Shown: positions 1-10,976 of the stretch, piece after piece
Numbering within the stretch: the first letter of the stretch is position 1
How the letters are laid out: each line of letters opens with the position of its first letter
Assembly: GCF_001506075.1 (NCBI RefSeq)
Contig: NZ_KQ947475.1
Location: forward strand, 1,502,767-1,566,766
Direction: 5' to 3'
DNA: 64,000 nt
From: Vibrio sp. MEBiC08052
GTDB taxonomy: Bacteria > Pseudomonadota > Gammaproteobacteria > Enterobacterales > Vibrionaceae
Translations under genes and position numbers: made by a program
The notes under the pieces: generated by a model
Databases searched by the model: none
Told to the model about the DNA's origin: nothing
What the model saw: only the letters and a program-made list of their open reading frames with translations

Positions 1-978
1 AAATGTGACTTCAGGCTCAGATGATAACACTTCATTCAGACGTCGTGCTGACGTAAGTGTTTGTCCTAAATGCTGAAATGCACCGGCAATCGGCATGAGC
101 AGTTCAAAGCTGGCCATGGTGGCAAATATGACCATGGCAATCATTGGATCCGGCCCGGCCTGACCCACACCATTACCGACGAACCATAACATGAATACCA
201 GTGTCCAGCCGCTGGCCAGCATGAGCAGTGCCTGAGCAAATCCACTATAACGGGTGTTGATGTACTGCCGAGAGATCAAATCTTGCTGATCGTTCAGCAT
301 CGCTTGGCGATACGTTGGTTCTGCACCAAAAATCGTCAGCTCGCTATAGCCTTGAATCCAGTCGAGCAGGGTCACCCGAAAATTCGCTTTGCTTTGGGTC
401 AGTGCTGCACCGTTACGTTTGCCGAGTTTGTAAAATAGCACCGGCCAAGACAGTAGCAAGACCAGTAAAATTGCACCGAGAGTCAGGCCGACCGCCGGGT
501 CAAACCAGTACAGAAATGCAGAAAGCACCAATACGCCCAATACGCCGATCATCACGGGGCTGATCAGGCGCAGATAGACATGATCCATCGCATCAACATC
601 AGCGACCAGACGATTGAGCAGATCGGCATCGCGGAGATTGGCGATTCGCCCGGGAATGAGTGGCGACAGTTGCTTAAAAAAGAAAATCCGTAGATCTGCC
701 AACACCTTAAAGGTTGCATTGTGGCTGACCACTCGTTCTCCCCATCGCCCCGCGGTGCGTCCGATTGCGAAACCGCGGACAAAAGCACTGGGTAACATGT
801 AGTTGAACGATTGTCGGGCGACACCTAAACCGGCCACTGCTGCTGCTGACAAAAACCAGCCGGATAGTGTCAGTAAGCCAATAGATGCGCATAGGGTCAA
901 GAAAGCCAGTATCATCCCGAGAGTCAGGCCAAACCAATGTTTTCTATACAGTTTGAGAAATGGGATCAAATCACGCAT
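1..978 (-). CDS. cydC: CydC, heterodimeric ABC exporter subunit (partial, 3' end off window)
   Basis: From an ATG at 978 the frame is open leftwards for 326 codons to the window edge. The visible part is the membrane half of a type I ABC exporter: several hydrophobic helices and a basic cytoplasmic loop (LRIFFFKQLSPLIPGRI region). The ATP-binding half lies outside. CydC pairs with CydD to export glutathione/cysteine to the periplasm, which is needed to assemble cytochrome bd oxidase. The start overlaps the cydD stop by 8 bases and an AGGGG ribosome site precedes it, so the two subunits are translationally coupled. The paralogue identity rests on position after cydD and on similarity to CydC N-termini. 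Confidence 0.9.
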   Translation of the reverse strand, partial: MRDLIPFLKLYRKHWFGLTLGMILAFLTLCASIGLLTLSGWFLSAAAVAGLGVARQSFNYMLPSAFVRGFAIGRTAGRWGERVVSHNATFKVLADLRIFFFKQLSPLIPGRIANLRDADLLNRLVADVDAMDHVYLRLISPVMIGVLGVLVLSAFLYWFDPAVGLTLGAILLVLLLSWPVLFYKLGKRNGAALTQSKANFRVTLLDWIQGYSELTIFGAEPTYRQAMLNDQQDLISRQYINTRYSGFAQALLMLASGWTLVFMLWFVGNGVGQAGPDPMIAMVIFATMASFELLMPIAGAFQHLGQTLTSARRLNEVLSSEPEVTF

Positions 979-2761
979 CAAGATTCCCCTTCTGATGTTC
1001 AGGTTGCAGTGTATGATTGGCGGCTAACATCGATTTAAATAACCCTTCTTCATGACTGAGTGTCTGATAATGGCCTGACTGGACGATTCTCCCGTCTTGC
1101 ATCACAAGAATGTTATCCACGTTCTGAAGTTGGGCAAGTTGATGCGTGACCAGTAATGTGGTGTGCTGATGAATCTGTTTGGCCAGCCCCTGCATGACTA
1201 ACTGTTCACTTCTGGCATCAAGGCTGGCAGTCGGTTCATCCAGCAACCAGAATGAACCGTTTTGCAGCATGGCCCGGGCGAGGGCAAGCCGTTGAGCCTG
1301 ACCGACCGACAGCCCACCGGAACGGTCACTGATCAGATAATCCAGCCCGTGGTTTTCGACAAAGTCAGCCGCAAAAGAATCTTTGAGGGCATTTTCAAGT
1401 TGTTCATCAGTAATCTGGCGTTTACTTAAGGTGACGTTGTCACGAATTGTCCCATGAACCAGTAACGGATTTTGCCCGACCCAGCTAATCAGCTGTCGCC
1501 AGTCTTGATGAGAGAGGTCGTGAAGGTCAACGCCATTGATCAGCAATTTTCCCCGATAAGGCATGAAGCCTAAAATTGCCTGTACCAGCGAGGTTTTTCC
1601 CGCGCCGCTCGGACCGACTAAAGCGGTCGTCTCGTGAGAATTGAGGCGAAATGAAACCGGGCCGACCAATCTTTTTCCTTCGGGGCTGATGATTTCCAGA
1701 CCGTCTGCTTCGATGGTGATCTCTTCAGGTGTCGGAACCGGTTGTGTGCCGGATTTAACTTCATTCACATCGATTTGGAGAAACTCGACGATACTTTCGG
1801 CTGCGCCGACTGCTTGCTGTTTGGCATGGTAGAAGGTGCCCAAATCCCGTAATGGCTGATAAAACTCAGGTGCAAGGATCAGCACAAATAGTCCGGTGAA
1901 TAAGGTAATTTCTGCTCCGTAATAACCGAAATTCAATTCCCCGATAAAACTGAAACCAAAATAGACCGCAGTGAGGGCAATAGAAACTGAAGTGAAAAAT
2001 TCCAATACCGCAGAGGAAAGGAAAGCAATTCTCAGGACATCCATGGTTCTCATCCGAAACACTTCGGACGCTGCACGTAAATGTTCGGCTTCGGCTTGGG
2101 TCCGGTCAAACATACGAATCGTGGTCATCGCTTGAAGGCGATCATAAAAATGGCCGGAGAGGCGTTGCAGTGCTTTGAAGTTTTTTTGTGCCGCTTCCGC
2201 AGCTTTAATCCCGACCAGCGCCATAAACAGAGGGACTAACGGTGCAGTCAGCAGAAAAATCAACCCGGCAGCCCAATTGACAGGGAACACTGCGACGAGG
2301 ATGACAAACGGAATCATAACGGACAGTGACATCTGGGGGAGGTACCGGGCAAAAAAATCGTGCATGTTTTCGACTTGTTCAAGGACGAGTGTCGCCCAGC
2401 TACCTGCCGGTTTTCCTTTGATATAGGCCGGCCCCATCTCTCTGAGTTTATCCAGAATCAGTTGTCTGATATAGATTCTGATCTGCTCTCCGCATTTGAA
2501 TCCGGCGATCTCTCGTCCCCAACTCAGTCCTGCTCTCACAGCGATGAGCGCTGCAAGTCCCAGAAAATGAGGGATTAAATCCGTTTTCGGCGTCTGTTCA
2601 ATAATCAGCTGATGTAAGATCGAGGCCAGCAAAGCCGCTTGGAACAGTAAGAAAATACTGGAGAGGACACCGAGCCCGACAGCAAGCATCAGCCAGCGCT
2701 TTGCCAGCTTGCTTTGTTGGCGGAGCCAGTGGTTTAAGCTACGTTGTTTATTCTTATCCAT
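971..2761 (-). CDS. cydD: CydD, heterodimeric ABC exporter subunit
   Basis: 596 aa, about the family length. Residues 20-320 carry six predicted membrane helices. The C-terminal ATPase has Walker A GPSGAGKT at 383-390, signature LSVGQ at 484-488 and Walker B FWLLDEP at 504-510. In the known system CydDC exports reduced thiols (glutathione, cysteine) and supports cytochrome bd maturation. The gene is followed with an 8-base overlap by cydC. The trxB gene upstream is on the same strand but ends in a terminator at 2841-2875, so cydDC probably has its own promoter in 2762-2840. Confidence 0.95.
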   Translation of the reverse strand: MDKNKQRSLNHWLRQQSKLAKRWLMLAVGLGVLSSIFLLFQAALLASILHQLIIEQTPKTDLIPHFLGLAALIAVRAGLSWGREIAGFKCGEQIRIYIRQLILDKLREMGPAYIKGKPAGSWATLVLEQVENMHDFFARYLPQMSLSVMIPFVILVAVFPVNWAAGLIFLLTAPLVPLFMALVGIKAAEAAQKNFKALQRLSGHFYDRLQAMTTIRMFDRTQAEAEHLRAASEVFRMRTMDVLRIAFLSSAVLEFFTSVSIALTAVYFGFSFIGELNFGYYGAEITLFTGLFVLILAPEFYQPLRDLGTFYHAKQQAVGAAESIVEFLQIDVNEVKSGTQPVPTPEEITIEADGLEIISPEGKRLVGPVSFRLNSHETTALVGPSGAGKTSLVQAILGFMPYRGKLLINGVDLHDLSHQDWRQLISWVGQNPLLVHGTIRDNVTLSKRQITDEQLENALKDSFAADFVENHGLDYLISDRSGGLSVGQAQRLALARAMLQNGSFWLLDEPTASLDARSEQLVMQGLAKQIHQHTTLLVTHQLAQLQNVDNILVMQDGRIVQSGHYQTLSHEEGLFKSMLAANHTLQPEHQKGNLDA

Positions 2762-2840
2762 TGTAAAGGCTTTTATAGGAATGAGTTGATTAAGGTGCGT
2801 TTACCAGTCGGTATCACGGTACACCCGCAAGCAACTAGTA

Positions 2841-2875
2841 TACAAAATAAAACCCAGTGGGGACACCACCGGGTT
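2841..2875 (-). terminator. Rho-independent terminator of trxB
   Basis: A 10-base stem (2851-2860 with 2866-2875, one G-U pair) and 5-base loop is followed on the minus strand by TTTTATTTT. It sits 40 bases past the trxB stop and separates trxB from cydDC. Confidence 0.85.
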
Positions 2876-2914
2876 GAGGGGATTTCACTTCAAAAATGGT
2901 GAAAAATAATGCAC

Positions 2915-4283
<1,369 letters not shown>

Positions 4284-4940
4284 ATGATTCATCAACATGA
4301 GAATACACTGCATATTACCCATCTGAGTAATACGGCTATCCATCAACTGGCTCCTTCGTTTCAACAACTTCCTCATACGGCTCATGCCGACGGACAATAT
4401 CGCTTGCGACGTTATTCGGTGATTCAGTTCATCAATGGGCAGGTGGTTGAAACCGACAAACATGATTTCACACAATCCAGTCAATATAACCCGTTTCAGG
4501 GGGATATTCAGCGCCAGTTTGAACCGGTGCTGCAAGAAACACTGAGGAGTGAGGGTTTGCGGGAAATGTGTGAGCTGTTTGTCGAAGCCAATGGATTACC
4601 CGACGGACAAATTATCGATATTCACCAGATGCGTATTGCATCAGTGTTCGATGAGACCATGGTGTCACCGGAAGGGGTTCATCAGGACGGTTACGACTAT
4701 ATCGCGATGATCGGGATTGATCGCCATAATATTGTTGGTGGTGAACTGATGCTTTATCAGGATAACCATGGTGCACCGTTTTTCCGCAAAGTGCTGGAAG
4801 ATGGTGAAGTCGCCATGGTGGCTGATAGTGCGCTCTGGCATAACGCGACGCCGATTCGTGCGATAGAACATGGAGAAGAAGGGCATATGGATGTTTTTGT
4901 TCTCACAGCAAAGGATGGAAACCATGAATTTCACGCCTGA
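4284..4940 (+). CDS. 2OG-Fe(II) dioxygenase, IDO-like family (PF10014 type)
   Basis: 218 aa from the ATG at 4284, chosen over an in-frame TTG at 4278 because AGAGG at 4271-4275 is 8 bases from the ATG. The iron ligands of a 2-oxoglutarate dioxygenase are visible: HQD at 133-135 and the distal His at 186 (WHN), followed by a basic residue at 192 that could bind 2-oxoglutarate. The fold class resembles the bacterial family that includes L-isoleucine 4-hydroxylase, so a free amino acid is a plausible substrate, but this is inference. The gene overlaps the next by 17 bases, which suggests coupled expression with the PLP enzyme. Confidence 0.8.
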   Translation: MIHQHENTLHITHLSNTAIHQLAPSFQQLPHTAHADGQYRLRRYSVIQFINGQVVETDKHDFTQSSQYNPFQGDIQRQFEPVLQETLRSEGLREMCELFVEANGLPDGQIIDIHQMRIASVFDETMVSPEGVHQDGYDYIAMIGIDRHNIVGGELMLYQDNHGAPFFRKVLEDGEVAMVADSALWHNATPIRAIEHGEEGHMDVFVLTAKDGNHEFHA

Positions 4941-6153
4941 GGCTGCCCGCCAGCAATTTCCGGTATTCCGGCAAGATCAGCAGCGGTTACCTTTGTTCTT
5001 TGATGGGCCGGGCGGAAGTCAGATTCCGGCCATCGTCGGGGAACAAATTGCTCAGTATCTGTCGGGAGGAACCGCAAATGTGGGCGGGTATTACCCGACG
5101 AGTTTTCACACCGGTCAGCTGGTGGCGCAGGCAAGGGAAGTGGTTCAGGCATTTTTGAATGCTCCGGCAGCTGAGAATATTGTGTTCGGGGCGAATATGA
5201 CCACGTTGACATTCCATATGAGTCGGATTTTAAGTCGTGAATGGCAAAGTGGTGATGAAGTGATTGTCACGGAGCTGGATCATTATGCCAATGTGTCGAG
5301 CTGGCAGCAGGCGGCCGCTGATCGAGGTGCAGTGACTCGTCAGGCCCGGGTTGATGAGAACCAATGTTCACTGGATATCGAGCATCTGCTCTCTCTCATT
5401 GGTGAGCGAACGCGGCTGGTGGCCGTGACCTATGCGTCCAATACCACCGGTTCTATCGTTGATGTCCGGCGGATCATCGCAGCTGCGCATCAGGTCGGGG
5501 CATTGGTTTACATTGATGCGGTTCATTTTGCCCCGCATCAGTTAATTGATGTACAGGCGTTGGATTGTGATTTCCTTGTCTGTTCCGCGTATAAATTTTA
5601 TGGCCCCCATGCCGGAATTTTGTATATTGCGCCGCGCTGGCTGGCGCATTTCATGCCTTATAAAGTTGAGCCGGCACCGAATGTGGGGCCGGGGCGTTAT
5701 GAAACGGGGACGCTGAATTTTGAAGGCTTGGCCGGGGTAATCGGGACGATAGAATATCTTGCTCAATGGGGCAAAGCGGAGGACTCACTTAGAATGAGGC
5801 TGGCTGAGAGCTTCACCCAGTATCAACAGCATGAGCAGCGGTTAGCTGCGCTGTTTTTATCACTGACAGATACGTTAACTTCAGCACAGTTGTACGGAGC
5901 TGATGTTGCTGACAATGCGGTAAGAACCCCGACGTTTGCGCTGCGTTTTGCACATCATACCCCGGCGGCAATTGCCAAAGCGCTGGGAGAACAGAATATT
6001 TGTGTCTGGCATGGCCACTTTTATGCTTTGGGGCTGGTGCGACGCTTAGGACTTGAAAGTCATGGTGTGCTGCGTATTGGCATGATGCACTACAATACCG
6101 AGGCAGAAATTCACCATTTATTCGAACATTTGCAGCGTCTGGAGAAAAGTTAA
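4924..6153 (+). CDS. Class V aminotransferase, cysteine desulfurase-like (VC1184-type)
   Basis: 409 aa from the ATG at 4924. AAGGA at 4911-4915 is well placed for this start; longer frames up to 4870 have none. It is a fold-type I PLP enzyme: YIDAVH with Asp198 and the Schiff-base lysine in SAYKFYG at Lys224. It resembles the SufS/NifS-like subfamily typed by V. cholerae VC1184 (TIGR01976), which is not a proven desulfurase. The usual mobile catalytic cysteine loop of SufS/IscS is not obvious to me. The overlap with the dioxygenase gene points to a shared substrate or pathway. Confidence 0.85.
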   Translation: MNFTPEAARQQFPVFRQDQQRLPLFFDGPGGSQIPAIVGEQIAQYLSGGTANVGGYYPTSFHTGQLVAQAREVVQAFLNAPAAENIVFGANMTTLTFHMSRILSREWQSGDEVIVTELDHYANVSSWQQAAADRGAVTRQARVDENQCSLDIEHLLSLIGERTRLVAVTYASNTTGSIVDVRRIIAAAHQVGALVYIDAVHFAPHQLIDVQALDCDFLVCSAYKFYGPHAGILYIAPRWLAHFMPYKVEPAPNVGPGRYETGTLNFEGLAGVIGTIEYLAQWGKAEDSLRMRLAESFTQYQQHEQRLAALFLSLTDTLTSAQLYGADVADNAVRTPTFALRFAHHTPAAIAKALGEQNICVWHGHFYALGLVRRLGLESHGVLRIGMMHYNTEAEIHHLFEHLQRLEKS

Positions 6154-6259
6154 CCGCAGTGGTTGTTTGCTGTGCAGCGGATAAGTAGGGATAAGATGTG
6201 TGGAATGTCACTGTTCTCACACATCATCACGACCACATCAAATATTGGTTGTGCGTGAA

Positions 6260-7087
6260 TTAAAGCGGTTGAAATTCAACTTCATAAGAGGTGAATTTAC
6301 GAATGTTAATGACCCCGGTATCCAGAATCAGATACTGTCCTTTAATCCCCTGTAAGAGGCCGGATACTTGAGGATTCTTATCAAAATTGTGTGACACGAT
6401 TTTGGTCGGGTGCTGTTGCACCGGGAACTGGATATCCGTGATATCAGGATTGACCGCAGTGACGGCGTCTTCCCCATATGTCTGGCGAATATTCTCAACT
6501 GTTTTCTCAACCAACGGACGAAGTTTTTCTGCCTGCTCATGAAGCGCGAGCGGATCTTGATCTTCTTTTAATAAGGTGCGCCAGTTGGTTTTGTCGGCAA
6601 TATGCTGCGCCAATTCGACTTCGATTAAGCCGGAAATATAACGATTCTTCACTTTGAAAATCGGTAATCCTTGCGTCGCCCCTTGATCGATCCAGCGGGT
6701 TGGAATCTGGGAGTGGCGGGTAATACCGACTTTGAGGCCGGATGTGTTGGAGAGATAGACATAATGATCCGTCATGCAATGTGACTGTGCCCATTCCGGC
6801 TCCCGGCAGGTTCCTTGCTCATAGTGGCAGGTTTCCGGCTTCATAATACACATATCGCAACTGGCTAACTTCTGCATACAGACATAGCAGTGTCCCTGCG
6901 CGTAACTTTTTTTGGTACGCTTACCGCAATGGCAACAATAAATATTGCCGGTATAGGTGAGGGATAGCGGATGACCGATCAGTGGATTCAAGGCGATTTC
7001 CGTTGCTCCGACCGGGAGAAAATAGTCGGTGTGTGGGTTGAGGGTCGCACGTAGTTTGCTGAGGGTTCCCTTGATGACTGAAGACAT
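6260..7087 (-). CDS. DUF2797 zinc-binding protein
   Basis: 275 aa from the ATG at 7087 (AAGAG seven bases upstream); a frame from 7123 is longer but lacks a ribosome site. Cysteines at 52, 54, 67, 70, 77, 80, 87 and 94, most paired as CxxC or CxC, indicate one or two zinc sites. After them a segment YVYLSNTSGLKVGITR resembles the GIY-YIG nuclease core (inference). Function unknown. The gene converges with the aminotransferase gene; a weak hairpin (6195-6225) lies between them. Confidence 0.8.
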   Translation of the reverse strand: MSSVIKGTLSKLRATLNPHTDYFLPVGATEIALNPLIGHPLSLTYTGNIYCCHCGKRTKKSYAQGHCYVCMQKLASCDMCIMKPETCHYEQGTCREPEWAQSHCMTDHYVYLSNTSGLKVGITRHSQIPTRWIDQGATQGLPIFKVKNRYISGLIEVELAQHIADKTNWRTLLKEDQDPLALHEQAEKLRPLVEKTVENIRQTYGEDAVTAVNPDITDIQFPVQQHPTKIVSHNFDKNPQVSGLLQGIKGQYLILDTGVINIRKFTSYEVEFQPL

Positions 7088-7242
7088 GACATTGCTCTTT
7101 TTTATGGTTGAAATTGATATCAATGACGCGGGTTATAGCAAAACGGGCCAAGGCTTGTTTGGGACAGTGCAATGTAACCCGTGTTGCTGATATACCGACA
7201 TTATCCTGTGATATTAACAGAATTGAGTCTCCTCTAGCGAGT

Positions 7243-7938
7243 TTACTTAGCGGTGTGAGGATTTTTTGTCTCGGTTGGATGAGTGTCGTTCTCAGATATT
7301 TCTGCCGGTGTTTCATCAGAGAAAATCGGTTCTTTAGGGCCGAGGAACTTCGGTTTGGCATCGATGATGAACAGATCGAGGATCGCTCTGGCCCGGGCAA
7401 AAATCTCACGGAATCTTATTTTGAGATCTGTTCCGTGGGCCGGGCCGGGAACAGCGAAGCAAGCCGCATCAATCTCGTGGTAGTTCGCGATAAACAGCGC
7501 TCGTTCACAATGAAAGCGTTGAGTAATAATCAGAAAATGGTTGGTATCAAAGATTTTTTTTGCCCGGACAATTGAATCGAGCGTCCTGAATCCGGCATAG
7601 TCCAAAGCGATATCTTGCTCCGGTATACCTGCTTTCATCAAATCGCGTTTCATGGTCCATGGCTCATTGTAAGAACGGTGAGCATTATCGCCACTGAGCA
7701 GAAAATGAGTCACTTTGCGTGAACGGTAGAGCTGAATCGCAGCTTCAATACGATGGGTGTAATACGCATTGAGTATGCGCCCCAGATACTTACTGGTTCC
7801 TAACACGACTGCCACTTGATAGTGCTCAATGTGATCGGTATTGGTGAGTATCTGGTCCTGTGTTTTCCAACTGATCCAGCGATCAATGGCGAACAGAGAG
7901 ACTGCCAACACAAGCAGCATGATGAGCAGACCTTTCAT
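7243..7938 (-). CDS. sanA: SanA/YdcF-family membrane-anchored protein (DUF218)
   Basis: 231 aa from the ATG at 7938; a TTG five codons upstream is possible. An N-terminal hydrophobic helix (about residues 2-20) anchors a DUF218 domain with the family motifs VVLGTS, LLSGDNAHRSYNEPW and the HFLIITQRFHCERALFIA region. E. coli SanA acts in envelope barrier function (vancomycin exclusion); the chemistry is not known. The C-terminal tail beyond PKFLGPKEPI is Asp/Thr/Glu-rich and looks disordered. Confidence 0.85.
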   Translation of the reverse strand: MKGLLIMLLVLAVSLFAIDRWISWKTQDQILTNTDHIEHYQVAVVLGTSKYLGRILNAYYTHRIEAAIQLYRSRKVTHFLLSGDNAHRSYNEPWTMKRDLMKAGIPEQDIALDYAGFRTLDSIVRAKKIFDTNHFLIITQRFHCERALFIANYHEIDAACFAVPGPAHGTDLKIRFREIFARARAILDLFIIDAKPKFLGPKEPIFSDETPAEISENDTHPTETKNPHTAK

Positions 7939-8033
7939 GATCTGCCAGCCCAAACGGCATATTCTGCTTATGCAACCGCTGTCGGCGCAATATTTACTGA
8001 GACGAGAGTGGATAACTATACCTTTTACCTAAA

Positions 8034-8357
8034 TTATATTTGTCGGTTTTTTTGGGCCCAGAGCCCGATGCCGACAAAACTGACAATGACAACGACAAAC
8101 ATGGTGCCTCGTTCTAAGTGGGCAAGTGTCCGAGCTAAGTCAGGGCTTAGTTTGACGATGATAAATCCATAACCAAATGCATTGAGTAATATAAAGGTAA
8201 ATGTGCGAATGACAAAGTGCTGATTACGCAACATTCGGCGTAACAGCGCATTAATTTCACCACCCAGCATCACTAGCAGGCAAGCAATCAGTGCGATAGA
8301 GATTTCTTCCAGATAAGGTGCGAGGTACTGTCCCGCGGGGTTGAAAAAATGCAACAT
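8034..8357 (-). CDS. DUF3392 small membrane protein
   Basis: 107 aa with three predicted membrane helices (about residues 18-36, 50-68 and 82-100) separated by short charged loops with paired arginines. It resembles DUF3392, a family found mainly in Vibrio and relatives. No function is known and no catalytic residues are evident. It lies downstream of the malic enzyme gene and past that gene's terminator, so it is likely transcribed separately. Confidence 0.8.
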   Translation of the reverse strand: MLHFFNPAGQYLAPYLEEISIALIACLLVMLGGEINALLRRMLRNQHFVIRTFTFILLNAFGYGFIIVKLSPDLARTLAHLERGTMFVVVIVSFVGIGLWAQKNRQI

Positions 8358-8375
8358 GGTATGAATGTCCTTGCA

Positions 8376-8404
8376 AATAAAAAGCCTCTGTTACAGAGGC
8401 TTAT
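8376..8404 (-). terminator. Terminator of the malic enzyme gene
   Basis: A perfect 9-base stem (8382-8390 with 8394-8402) and 3-base loop is followed on the minus strand by TTTTTATTT. It lies just past the malic enzyme stop. Confidence 0.9.
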
Positions 8405-8428
8405 CATATTGATATTGTCTGACTGTTT

Positions 8429-10117
8429 TTAGAACGCGACGCGCTTATAGCGACGATAAACAGGTTGCCAGAAATTACGCTCGATCGCTTGTTCCAGTGC
8501 TTCAGGTGTAATTGCATCGGCGACACCTTGTTCAATAGCTTTTTTCGCAACGGCAAGTGCAATTTTCTTTGAGACGGAGTGAATCGCTTCCAATGGTGGC
8601 AGGAGTGAACCGTGACCATTGATTGCCAGTGGTGAACACTCAGCCAATGCCCGGCTTGATTCCATCAACATTTCATCGGTAACACGTTTGGCATTTGCTG
8701 CCAGTACACCCAGCCCGATACCAGGGAAGATGTAACTGTTGTTACACTGCGCAATCGGATAGAGCTTATCGCCTAACATGACTGGTTCAAATGGGCTACC
8801 GGTTGCAACGAGTGCTTCTCCGTTAGTCCATGCCATCAAGTCGCTCGGCAAAGCTTCAACTCGACTTGTCGGGTTGGATAATGGGAAGATGATCGGACGT
8901 GGGCAATGAAGATGCATTTCACGAATGATATCTTCGCTGAATAATCCCGGAGCTCCGGATACGCCAATCAAGACAGTTGGTTTGGCTTCACGAACGACAT
9001 CGTGCAGAGAGAAACCCGTCCCTTCAGCTTCCCAGTGTTGCGTATTGGATTTCTTCTGAACCAGACGTTGTTGGAAATCCAACAGGTTGGGCATTCCTTC
9101 CTGCAATAATCCCCAGCGGTCAACCATATAAACCTGTGAGCGTGCTTGCTGATCAGAAATACCTTCTGAAACCATCTGGGCAATAATCGCTTCGGCAATC
9201 CCACATCCGGCAGATCCGGCACCAAGGAAGGTGATGCGCTGTTCTGAAAGTTTATTGCCTGCGGCTTTACATGCTGCCAGCAAAGAACCGACCGTGATAG
9301 CTGCCGTGCCCTGAATATCATCGTTAAAACAGCAAATCCGGTTTTTATAGCGCTCAAGCAGTGGCATGGCATTTTTCTGAGCGAAGTCTTCAAACTGAAC
9401 CAGTGCATCCGGCCAGCGGCGTTGCACGGCTTGAATGAACTCTTCAACAAAGGCATCGTATTCAGCACCGGTAATACGCGGATGACGCCAGCCCATATAC
9501 ATAGGATCAGCCAAACGTTGCGGGTTATTGGTACCGACATCCAACTCAATCGGAAGCGTATAAGCGGGGCTGATACCCCCACAGGCGGTATATAGGGCCA
9601 GTTTTCCGATTGGAATACCCATTCCACCGATGCCTTGGTCACCCAGACCAAGAATACGCTCACCATCGGTTACCACGATGACTTTGACGTGATGGTTGGA
9701 AGCATTATTCAGAATGTCATCAATTTGATTGCGGTTCGGATAGGAAATAAATAGTCCACGACCACGGCGATAAATATTAGAGAAGTTTTCACATGCAGCA
9801 CCGACAGTCGGAGTGTAGATGATTGGCATCATCTCAGTAATGTGATTTTGAACCAGCCGATAAAAGAGTGTCTCATTGGTATCTTGTATATTACGAAGAT
9901 AAATGTGCTTATCCATATCATTATCGAAATTACAATATTGCTGATACGCACGGACAACTTGTTCCTGAATGGTCTCCGTTGCTTCTGGGAGCAGGCCGGC
10001 AAGGTTAAATGAGCTCCTTTCTTCTGCTGTAAAAGCTGCACCTTTGTTGAGTAGTGGTGTACTGAGAAGCATAGAGCCCGCATGAGAGATATATAAAGGG
10101 CGTTTGTCGTTGTTCAT
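8429..10117 (-). CDS. maeA: NAD-dependent malic enzyme
   Basis: 562 aa from the ATG at 10117; the longer frame to 10162 has no ribosome site. It oxidatively decarboxylates malate to pyruvate with NAD. The catalytic Tyr in YTPTVG (residue 101), Lys172 (GIPIGKL), metal-binding DDIQGT (266-271) and NAD-binding GAGSAG (299-304) are all present. Length and motifs match the long bacterial/eukaryotic type (E. coli MaeA, SfcA). It is monocistronic, with a strong terminator downstream. Confidence 0.96.
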   Translation of the reverse strand: MNNDKRPLYISHAGSMLLSTPLLNKGAAFTAEERSSFNLAGLLPEATETIQEQVVRAYQQYCNFDNDMDKHIYLRNIQDTNETLFYRLVQNHITEMMPIIYTPTVGAACENFSNIYRRGRGLFISYPNRNQIDDILNNASNHHVKVIVVTDGERILGLGDQGIGGMGIPIGKLALYTACGGISPAYTLPIELDVGTNNPQRLADPMYMGWRHPRITGAEYDAFVEEFIQAVQRRWPDALVQFEDFAQKNAMPLLERYKNRICCFNDDIQGTAAITVGSLLAACKAAGNKLSEQRITFLGAGSAGCGIAEAIIAQMVSEGISDQQARSQVYMVDRWGLLQEGMPNLLDFQQRLVQKKSNTQHWEAEGTGFSLHDVVREAKPTVLIGVSGAPGLFSEDIIREMHLHCPRPIIFPLSNPTSRVEALPSDLMAWTNGEALVATGSPFEPVMLGDKLYPIAQCNNSYIFPGIGLGVLAANAKRVTDEMLMESSRALAECSPLAINGHGSLLPPLEAIHSVSKKIALAVAKKAIEQGVADAITPEALEQAIERNFWQPVYRRYKRVAF

Positions 10118-10487
10118 TGTATGCCTATATTTTGTAGGATGATGATGGGGGAACCGGAGCAAATTTTACGGATACTCCAGTCGGTTGTAAATAGAGGCAA
10201 TTTGACGTTTCCCTCATTCTCGCAGGTTAATTGTCGGATTTTTTGAAGCTGGTTTATCAATGTTTTCTTTTTAGTGAATAAACACAAGTTTATTTGTTAA
10301 ACAAAATATGAATTATTCATATCAACAAGCTAAATATTTGTTCAATAGTTGTTATTTATATGCATCTGATAGAGCAATTTTATATATATTTTCAGCCATA
10401 AAATATCGTTTTTTTATATTCTATTGCTATAAACGGATTGGCAGATCATAGTGTGTTTATGGTGCTGTCACTTTCGTGGGGGACGAA
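10118..10487. other. AT-rich divergent intergenic region
   Basis: 370 bases, very AT-rich between 10250 and 10440, between the malic enzyme gene (leftward) and a small unknown gene (rightward). It must carry both promoters. I see no RNA gene or long repeat, only short palindromes such as TTTGTTAAACAAA near 10290. Confidence 0.5.
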
Positions 10488-10865
10488 ATGATTCAACCGA
10501 CCCGAGTCCGGGGTGTATTTGATTACACCGCATTTTTGGATGTTGCATGTCATAAACATTGGACGATCTTTGAAGCTTTTTTTCATACGGAATATGTTGT
10601 ACATGATGAAACGTCACAAATGACTTGTCAGGAATTAGCCCCGGATGAACGTTTATGGAGGAAAGCATTGCAAAGTCTATCGTTGGGGCGTAGTGATCAA
10701 GAAAATCTAATGATCTTGTCAAAGTTGGCAAAGGAGGAAGGGATCAATGCGTTACAAGTGATGATGCCTTATGCCTTGGATGCACAACAGCTTCATGAGA
10801 TTGAAACGCTGGGGTGTCATGCGATTCAGCTGGTTGAGAGTGATGAACTGTTGATTGAGTGGTAA
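10488..10865 (+). CDS. Hypothetical protein
   Basis: 125 aa from the ATG at 10488, preceded by GGGGG at 10478-10482; an in-frame GTG at 10476 is less well placed. I do not recognise the family. The protein is soluble and mixed alpha/beta, with no signal peptide, membrane helix or cysteine cluster. The C-terminal half (from about residue 65) has the look of an alpha/beta unit. Base composition matches its neighbours, so it is probably a long-standing genomic gene. A perfect 12-base hairpin follows it at 10893-10925. Confidence 0.7.
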   Translation: MIQPTRVRGVFDYTAFLDVACHKHWTIFEAFFHTEYVVHDETSQMTCQELAPDERLWRKALQSLSLGRSDQENLMILSKLAKEEGINALQVMMPYALDAQQLHEIETLGCHAIQLVESDELLIEW

Positions 10866-10892
10866 ATTGAAGTGAGATTATCAGTCATCTGA

Positions 10893-10925
10893 ATCCGCTC
10901 ATCGTTAGTGTTGCGATGAGCGGAT
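10893..10925. repeat. Perfect 12-bp inverted repeat between convergent genes
   Basis: 10893-10904 pairs exactly with 10914-10925 around a 9-base loop. It lies between the ends of the gene at 10488-10865 and purC. Neither strand has a U-tract after the stem, so it is a possible but atypical bidirectional terminator. Confidence 0.6.
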
Positions 10926-10976
10926 AATTATATCGATTAGTCGGTTGATGCAATCATCGGTTCTGCTATTGAAGCT

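Noticed and set aside
4987..6220. Long minus-strand frames within the aminotransferase gene
   Set aside because: Shadows of a real gene on the plus strand, without ribosome sites or recognisable products.
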